Of a stretch of DNA of 9,395 bases, positions 1 to 7,400 are shown piece by piece. A model generated the notes under the pieces. The model saw only the letters and a list, made by a program, of their open reading frames with translations, had not been told where the DNA came from and searched no databases. Source of the stretch: Verrucomicrobiales bacterium (GTDB lineage: Bacteria; Verrucomicrobiota; Verrucomicrobiia; Limisphaerales; SXQI01). Position 1 is the stretch's first letter, and each line of letters starts with the position of its first letter. The DNA is taken from contig SXQI01000271.1 in NCBI GenBank assembly GCA_005793025.1, positions 1 through 9,395 of the forward strand. Direction: 5' to 3'. Both the position numbers and the translations under genes were made by a program.

Positions 1-299
1 GGTCTGCCCCAGCCACGTTGACAGATACCTGTTGAAAAGGGCCGCCCGTGGTGAACGTGAAGTCAAATCAAGGACCGAAATGGAATTCTATCCTTCGAAT
101 CGGGCGGAACTTCGCCTTTCAACCGCCGGATTAAGGTTCACCGCTTCAACTGGTCAAACAAACCGAGAGAAACTCTCTTTCGTCACGGTCGCGGGCTTTT
201 GGAGAAACCGGAAGCACGGCCAAAGAATTGGCAGAGTATTGGCAAAGCACGTTTTTTGATCTTTTCGTTTTCGTTCGTAAGTAATTGATAGCGAAGCGA

Positions 300-372
300 T
301 TCTTCGATCAGGACTTAAACCTGCAACCATCTGATCCGCAACGTAAGCTCGCTCAGTTTGAGCTACGAGTGC
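300..372 (-). other. Degenerate tRNA-like sequence (tRNA relic or chance)
   Basis: On the minus strand the order is tRNA-like: TAGCTC (360-365), a 9-base loop, GAGC (347-350) as a D arm; then CGGATCAGATGG; then GCAGG TTTAAGT CCTGA (308-324) as a T arm. Spacing is close to that of a real tRNA. However, the acceptor ends hardly pair, the anticodon stem is broken, the T loop has T in place of the conserved C56, and the D loop lacks GG. It cannot be a working tRNA. It could be a decayed tRNA gene or attachment-site scar. Confidence 0.35.
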
Positions 373-428
373 GACGTGGACGCCGTTGGCAGCTAAGTGC
401 TACTTTGCCCCATCGATCCAACTTTGGT

Positions 429-441
429 GTGAGAGTCTCAC
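429..441. repeat. Short inverted repeat GTGAG-AGT-CTCAC
   Basis: A perfect 5-base stem with a 3-base loop, which can be extended by GG/CC after one mismatch. It sits in the non-coding stretch. No T-run follows on either strand, so it is not a terminator, and nothing else suggests a function. Confidence 0.3.
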
Positions 442-570
442 CCCGAGTCGCGTTGTATGTGTCTCGCCTTGCACAATGATCAGGTTCCCGTCCGGTTTTC
501 TCGATTGGTCAGCTCTCTGAGATGACACAAACAAAAAGGAATTATAAATTGTTCGTCGATAGCAGTAGTG

Positions 571-605
571 GACAGAGCCTAATCCGAATCGGACGAATTG
601 CTGTC
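571..605 (-). repeat. Nested inverted repeat after the small gene
   Basis: An outer pair GACAG (571-575) / CTGTC (601-605) encloses an inner near-perfect palindrome TCCGA-A-TCGGA (583-593). It lies 16 bases after the stop of the 277-residue gene, in the 3' untranslated region of the probable transcript. The inner loop is too short for a normal hairpin and no T-run follows directly. The nearest one on the minus strand is about 30 bases on (531-538). Intrinsic termination is therefore only possible, not shown. Confidence 0.3.
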
Positions 606-621
606 AGGTGTATCGCGCTGG

Positions 622-1455
622 TTACTGCACGAGGAGTTTGAAGAATTTTGGGGTGGGTTTGGTGGGGTCGATGGAGGCTTCTAGCTCCACCGGGCGGACG
701 TCGGTTGCTCGGTAGCTTGGTCTTAAGGAGGATTGGGTGCCTTCGCTGGGTATCCGGAATTGGGTCGGGGTCCACGTCTTCAAATCTTCCGAGGCCAGCA
801 GGGTGTAGGTGCGTCCGCTGATTGCTAAGAACTTCATCGTCGCGCCAGTCTCTGTCATCCCTGTGATCGCGAGTGTGAAGCCATCCTCCGCGTCGAAGGC
901 GTAGGTTCCTGCCAGATACTCTTGGGCGTTTGATAATCCATCGCTATCGGAATCATCGCCTGAGTTGACCTTCGTTATGTCCGGGTTGATCATCCGTTCC
1001 CAAGCATCGGGCAAACCGTCCCCATCACTATCCACACCCAAGGTCAGATCCATCAACGTCCGACGACTCGGTTGGCCCATGGTTGCAAATTTCCCCTTCA
1101 ATTCGATCGGCAAATTCGTCACTCCTCCGATGACGACTTGGATTTGGAACGGCATGGTTGGGCGCATTGCTGTCGCTTTATATAGATCGGTGGTTAACCC
1201 GGCATCCATGGCGACCGCTAGGCGGTAACTCACCCCTGCCTCGAGGCCATCGATGATCTGTGTTCTGATCTGTTTGCCGGATGCACTTGCTAAAACGACT
1301 TCCGCGCCGGGGACGTTGATCGGTGCTCCAAATTCATCCCTCACCTTCCCATAAAAAAGGTGATGCGGCGCAGGCGGAAATGCCCATGCTGCAATCGGCA
1401 CCAACAAAAGCCCGCACCCAATAACTTTGCTCAAAGAACTTCTGAAAACATTCAT
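622..1455 (-). CDS. Secreted protein with two calcium-binding DxDxDG repeats (277 aa)
   Basis: ATG at 1453-1455, TAA at 622-624. Residues 1-25 form a classic Sec signal peptide: Arg5 and Lys10, then the hydrophobic run VIGCGLLLVPIAAW, with a likely cut after AWA25. Residues 33-118 look like a small beta-sandwich of the carboxypeptidase-regulatory/CNA-B kind (FYGKVRDEFGAPI ... LPIEL). Residues 142-153 (DSDGDGLPDAWE) and 167-184 (DDSDSDGLSNAQEYLAGT) are thrombospondin type 3-like calcium loops, a form very common in Verrucomicrobiota secreted proteins. Residues 191-229 carry a 'GRTYTLLASEDLKTW' module often found at the C-terminus of such proteins. The start lies 19 bases after the stop of the giant gene on the same strand, so the two are probably co-transcribed. 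There is no clear Shine-Dalgarno in front of the ATG; the AGGA in the upstream gene end is about 25 bases away, too far. It probably acts in the periplasm, at the surface or outside the cell, perhaps as a partner of the giant protein. Its exact function is unknown. Confidence 0.9.
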   Translation of the reverse strand: MNVFRSSLSKVIGCGLLLVPIAAWAFPPAPHHLFYGKVRDEFGAPINVPGAEVVLASASGKQIRTQIIDGLEAGVSYRLAVAMDAGLTTDLYKATAMRPTMPFQIQVVIGGVTNLPIELKGKFATMGQPSRRTLMDLTLGVDSDGDGLPDAWERMINPDITKVNSGDDSDSDGLSNAQEYLAGTYAFDAEDGFTLAITGMTETGATMKFLAISGRTYTLLASEDLKTWTPTQFRIPSEGTQSSLRPSYRATDVRPVELEASIDPTKPTPKFFKLLVQ

Positions 1456-1474
1456 AAAGTGCAGTATTTAAGGT

Positions 1475-4400
1475 CTAGTTTCCTGAGTAGGAGTAAGTGA
1501 CAAAGTGCAACTTCACATCCGAAACTGTATTGATAAACCGTTTGAGCCCTTCCTTGGAATCATTCAGCAGGGTTCGGCCTGGGATGACGATTTTCCAGTG
1601 ACTGTTCCACACGCTGCGTCCGATCAATCGGCGGTTCGTAAACTGGCTGATTTGGAGGGTTCCCCCGATGGCACCTGGATTAAAATACGAAACTTCTGAA
1701 ACTGGTCTGAAGGCTTGGTGCTTGCGCACTGCAAACAGCGGCTCCGAGAGGGACTCTGCTGATTGGTATAGTTTCTTGGTCGAAAATTCGGATCCACTGA
1801 TATTGAACGGCAAGGGAATCGCGACGTCATTCACGTTCCAACTTCGTATTTTGGATTGGTCTCCCAGAGGCGGGCTCCGCATGGAATCAACACCTACGGG
1901 GATTAGATAAACGTAGGGAGTGCCTGCGAGTGCTTTGGGATCGAGTGATGAAGGTTCGGTCGGAGAAACGCCGCCCGTTCCGTCGATCACCGGGCCGTTC
2001 GATTCAGGATTATTCATCCCTCGATAACCTTCCAGAACCACACCCATTCCAAAGATCTTGGTGGCAAACGAGCTGACATCAAATCCCTGATCTCCTGCTG
2101 CCAGAGGACGTCCGAACAGATTTTTTCCCGCATCCACCGTGGTGCTAAACGAGAGCACGATTCCTGGCACGGGCAGTCCGTCACCCAAATCAATCTGGAG
2201 ACAGTGCCGGCGGATATCCGGATCATCCAACAAGTTGTCCCGTCGGCTTCCGTTCAGGACATCTTGCCAAGTTGCATCCCCTTCTGTTCCCGGGAGAATT
2301 CGCAACTTTTCTCTTCGCAGCGAAACGGTGGTTCCGTAGGTATCGGGATTGTTGAATCCCAATCGGCCTTTGAGCACATCCCAATCGGCTTTCATCTCCG
2401 CCAATGCACTAGAAAGGCCTGGATCACCCGTATTACTGCCTGCATATTGGGGCGAACCGTCTTTCACGACGCCAAGGGCGCGAGAGCTGACGATCCGGTT
2501 AACGAAGGATCTCCCCTTGGAGGTATTCAGCAAGCCCGTCTCGTAATCATAAGCAGTGGCTGCTAAATAGGCGTAACGTGCTGACAGGTCGAAGAGTGTT
2601 TTGTAACGTTCTAGCTTCTCATTACGGAATATCCGGAAGCCCGCATCCCGTGTTCGGAACCCTTGGACGACTGCAGCAGCTCGTTGACGATAGACCTGCC
2701 GTTCAATCTGGAGACGATCCCCTTGAGCAACTAAGGAGCGATACGCCCGTTCCGCATCGTCCAATTCTCTCAACCGTTCATTGATACTCCACAAATTGGA
2801 TTGGTATGCCGACAACTCTTCTTCCAGCATGAACACGGCGTTCTTCAATTCCAAATCAAGTTGGTAATTGGAGTTAGCCTTCACCAGATCACGCAGATTC
2901 GACTGATAATCAATAATTTGATTATTTCCAGCCTGAATCACGCCAGCCGCTGACGTAAGCAGTGCATTCTTCGCTATCTGACCTATGAGATACACGGCCC
3001 CCGCAGCCGGACGGGTAACATCTCCACCAGCAGCTAGACCCGCAATAAATGTGGTGGGGATCTCTGCAGCCATCCCTTCTGCAATACTTGAAGCGATCTC
3101 AGCACTCAAATTAATCCAATTCACTTGAGCCTCCATCGTTCCCGTTTTTGAATTGATGTCCTGCTCCGTATTCGCGATCGCGTGGTCATTGGCCTTCATC
3201 AACCCAAGAATCCTCGCTTGCGCGTTGAACATATTGACCGATTTCACCAAGTGATCCTTCCCGCCACTTGCATCATCGAGGCTTTGATAGAGCCGATTTC
3301 GAGCTGCGGTGAATTCTGAGATGCTTTGTTGAATCGCGCCAGGCGACGCTCGCCTGCCAGACCAAAGTCCAGGTTTCGCAAACGGAGTCTGACTATTAAT
3401 AGTAATCGAGACTTGCTTATCAGTGGATGGATTTGCTTCGAAAGCACCGAACGTATTATTGACGGCGTCCATCCAAGTGCTTGGGAGGTTTTGAATGTCA
3501 ACCGAGACGGTGTAGTTGGTTCCTAGCCCCAAATGACTAGAGGCAAATCGCTCCGGTTGATCCGTGTAGTTGTAATGAATCAAATCTGGTCCCGAATAAC
3601 CTTGGGAGTAGGTTTTGCCGGGGCCGATATCGTCGGTGTAAGGCGTACCATAGAGTTCGATCAACGAATTGTTGTAAGCCAACTCTTGCTGAGCAACGCT
3701 GGACTGAAGCTCCGCCAAGCTATCCTGCTCAGACCGCATCAACCGCGTCACATCCTTCGCATCATCAAAGGATGAAACGGCATTGTTCAGTGTGGCAGTG
3801 GCTCGAGCGTAGATCTGGTCGAAGTGGGTCTGAGGATCATTCCCGACCACATTCAGCGGGTTAATATCAAATGCCAAACTTCCTTCCACCAACCCTAGCG
3901 GGGTTAACCGACCCTCGGCGTTGTCCAGTGCGGTCTGCAGATCTGCGGCGGTTGTCGGCAATTCCGCCAATTCTGGCACCGTGCTTCTTTCGATTTTTTG
4001 AATTCCCTCATGGCTGGGATCTCGATCCACATCCGGCAGGATTGCATTCCCGACGACCCAGTTAAAGAACGCCCCTTGAACGGTTCTCGAAGCCCATTGA
4101 TCCGCCCCCCAGTGGCGCACAATATGTTGGGTGTTAGTGCCATAGAGCACAGTCCGAGTCGATTGTCTCGTCTGCGAGAAGTGGTTCCATCCACCTTCCG
4201 ATCCTGGAGAATAAGCCTGCCTCCACGTTAGGTCAAAAATCTGACGTCCAGTGCGCGCCACTGCGGCCGCAGAACTCGCGAATTTTCGCTCGTCCAGATA
4301 ATCCACAGACACTGGTTTTCCAAGCACGTTTACGGCCTCGCTCCGTGGCACCCAGTCAAATTTATCATTTAACAGTAGGGAATAGTAACCCTTGGTCGCT

Positions 4401-7400
4401 GTTAGGTAATGACCATAAGCATCTCCGTGACCCTGTGGAAACAGTTTAGCAGCATCGGCAGCATCCACCTTGCCATCGGTATTCTGGTCCAATATGTTGT
4501 AATTCAGAGCGTAAATCACCTCGCCTGAATCGATACCTCGGGTGTAATTCCAGATTAACCGGTTATAGACTGGAGAAATCTGAACACCGGGTTGGAGCAC
4601 GTCATCCCTACCCCTTAACAAGGCTAATTCCTCTTCCAACAAAGTCGGTAACTGCCCTTTGAACGAGAATAGGGCAGTGGCAATGTCCCCGTAAGCTTGG
4701 TCTTTAGTCCCAATTCCGATGGTCGGATTCGCAGCATCCGCGTGAGCTTCATTCCCTACCATCATGTAAAGATCGTTCAGATACCCTGCGGCTAGCAGAA
4801 GTGCATCGTTCGCAGGCCCAAAATTGATTCCAGCGTCGATGCTCAACCCACGCCCACGCCGCAAAACGGTCTCATACACCTCGATCAGCCCGACGTTGTT
4901 CATATTCGCCAGATTAAGTGCGATATCGCCTTCCCACCGTTTTCCTGCGGAAGTCAGGATATTGGCGTCTGTGTTCACCCCGTGACTGAATAGATCCGTC
5001 ACTCGTTGCGCGAATGGGTTGATTCCTGCTAACACTCGTTTGATCCAACCCTCGGCCAGTGCCGGAGCTGTCCAAGTCGACCAGTTGGTCGCACTCGCCG
5101 CCGGACTGTTCTGGTAAAGCGGGTGCAGCGGATTCATCGGGCGATAACGCATGACGACATAATTATCCACCAACGCCTGAACTCCACTTCCCCCCAGTGT
5201 GTATCGCGGCAAGTTAGTTCCCATTGTCAAGGGTTGATACCGGCTCATCGTGTCATCCAAGCTCGGATGAGCCCCATCCACCGGCGGGTTCATCTTCCAC
5301 TCATATTCATATTCGTCGAATCTTCCTGCAAGGTCGGCAGAATGCTGGAACGAAACCAACTCGCTCAAGGGGTTGGCAGAGGGGACTATTTTCATCTCAC
5401 CCGGATAAAGCGACCCATCAACCTTAAGCACATAAACCGTGATAAGATCGCCTTCAGGTGTGAAAGCCCGGCCATTTCCAACGATCATTGTGACGTAGCC
5501 AGTGCCCGGCCCGCTCGCGCTCAGCGCATAACTATCCACCGCCGTGTCGCTGTGCGACACCTCCGGTAACTCCCCTATCCCCGAATTTCTTCGAAAAGTG
5601 GACTCATCACTGGTAATAAACGTCCCAGGCACTAGGGGATTCTCGTAATAAGTATGGACAGCCGTGGTAAGGTTATCCACAGCACCATCCCACAAAAGTT
5701 TTTGATCGGCTGGTTGAGGTGGGCAGAGCCCTTTGACTGCCGCAAGATCACCGCCTCTCAACACATTCAGCATCAGGTAGTCTTCGCCTAAAACTTCGTC
5801 CTTAAATTCTCCTCTGACCACCAAATGACCTGCCCCACCACGATTCGGATCAAAAAACACTCGGCTCGCGAGATGAGGTGGCAAATTCGGAAAATAAGTT
5901 TTTCCTTGATAGTATTCCGTTCGAACTCCGCTGGGGATCCTCTTCAACCCATGCTCATTAGTCGAAAAAGGAAACTCTTTTTCCCGCGTCGGATCATGCA
6001 GCGTCACTGCCGGCTTCGGATTGGTGATAGTTTTTGCAATTGCCTGTTGGTATAAAATCTGAGCACTAGTCTGCCCGCGAAGCTCCGGTTTCTGATTCTT
6101 CGGCGTGGTTAAGGTCTCCCCATACTGGAGCGTCGGTGGATTACCGGGCCAAACGGGACGATACACGATCCCAAGCGATTCGGTGGACGAACTATCCGCA
6201 CTTCCGGTATAGGTCCCATCCAAACCGATTCCCCTCAAATAGGGGACGATGGTTCCCACTGCGAGAGCATTCGTTCGATGCCGCTGTGGCCATGCAAAGC
6301 CCTCCTGTGTTTTGTAATAAAACCGCATCGTAAACGAGTTTGTCGCCACTGGCGCGGCGGCGAGGAATGGCGGCCGATCGCTATAAACTGCGTTCCTTCC
6401 CGAACTGGTTAAACGGGTCACGTTCATCGGGGACTGGGCTTGCACGTAACCCGTTCCGGCGGCAAACACCTCGAGTGCCATCGTCACTCTTACAGAAGCT
6501 CCATCTCCATTATCCGAAATTACAAATTCCAGTTGATGCCTCCCGGCCGTTGTGGGAATACCTGCCAAGGTTACACCTTGCAAATTCAAGCCAAGCGGCA
6601 ACGGATTAGAACTACTTGTCGTTACGATTAAGGAATCGGACATTCGGGAGGCATGGAAGGTATTGGTGAAGGGAAGCCCTACCACTGCGAATGCCGCAGG
6701 CAGATTCGTCTCGAATATTTGTCGGTTGGCGCGATAGACCCCCGCTTCGAGTGCGGGCAGTCCATCGTGCAACCCACGAACCACCCAAAAGTTGTGCTTC
6801 CGATCCTCGAAAGTGAACTTGTTGTAGTTGGAGTAAGTCAACGCCATGCTAGCTGTCCAATTGGGAGGTAAGTCACCAACAGTTCCGACTGGTTCCGCGT
6901 TATAATTTGTCCGACTCAGCAAATTCGTTCTGGTATGATCCACTGGAGGCGGTAGGAACGGCAGTGGCTTCGGAGCCTGCAATATCTGACCCGCTCCAGA
7001 TCGATTGTCATTTCCTCCAGCCATTACCACATAATCAAACAACTCGCCGGCCTCAGGTTTCTCCCTCAGCACCCTGAAAGTCCGTAACGCAGGACGGCCG
7101 TCCGATTCGATGTAATCCAGTAAGACGAAAGGCTCGGAGGAATAGGTTACTCGCGGTGTCCGCAAAACTGGCGGGGTGTTGGTCTGAGTCAAGTTGAGAT
7201 CATCCCGAAGGGCGTAAGCTTGCCCGTCGTGCATCAACGCGTGTTCCTCATTCGGGTTATATCCATCCTTCTCGGGATCGTTTTGCGTATAGATCGTCCC
7301 TTTAGCCTGCAAACTGACCAACACGCCACTTCCTTCATTGTTCGCGAGCACGATTTCATCGCCTCCAACAGGCCAATTCAGCGTGTATCGGCCAATAACC

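Larger units (their letters stand above)
1..621. other. Gene-poor stretch downstream of the gene pair
   Basis: No convincing coding sequence is seen on either strand. Two short plus-strand frames (32-259 and 285-479) lack a ribosome binding site and recognisable domains, and the second reads through the antisense of the tRNA-like relic. Apart from that relic and small inverted repeats (a 5-base GAGAG/CTCTC stem at 165-177, and those listed separately), I see a T-rich run with repeated TTTTCG at 250-280 and nothing else. The next gene probably lies to the left of the window. Confidence 0.6.

Noticed and set aside
165..180. GAGAG-AAA-CTCTC followed by TTT as a terminator
   Set aside because: The stem is only five bases with a weak T-run and no gene leads into it on the plus strand.
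32..259. Plus-strand frame of 75 codons ending RIGRVLAKHVF
   Set aside because: The end faintly recalls the start of ABC1/UbiB-type kinases (R...VLAKHG), but the frame stops at once, has no ribosome binding site and no further support.
285..479. Plus-strand frame of 64 codons with DQDLNLQPSDPQ
   Set aside because: This string type arises from translating the antisense of tRNA-like sequence; it points to the relic at 300-372 and not to a protein.
542..775. Minus-strand frame of 77 codons overlapping the small secreted gene
   Set aside because: Out-of-frame shadow of the 277-residue gene, rich in Arg, Pro and Ile, with no start signal.
1402..1455. Lipoprotein signal (VIGC) in the 277-residue protein
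   Set aside because: The Cys14 lies at the beginning of the hydrophobic core, not after it, and a standard signal peptidase I site AWA follows.
4454..4489. Dockerin and cellulosome connection
   Set aside because: Only one calcium loop is present, and no cohesin, glycoside hydrolase or second dockerin half is visible.
5123..5569. Plus-strand frame of 148 codons
   Set aside because: It lies fully opposite the giant gene, has an Arg/His/Ile-rich shadow composition and no recognisable domain.
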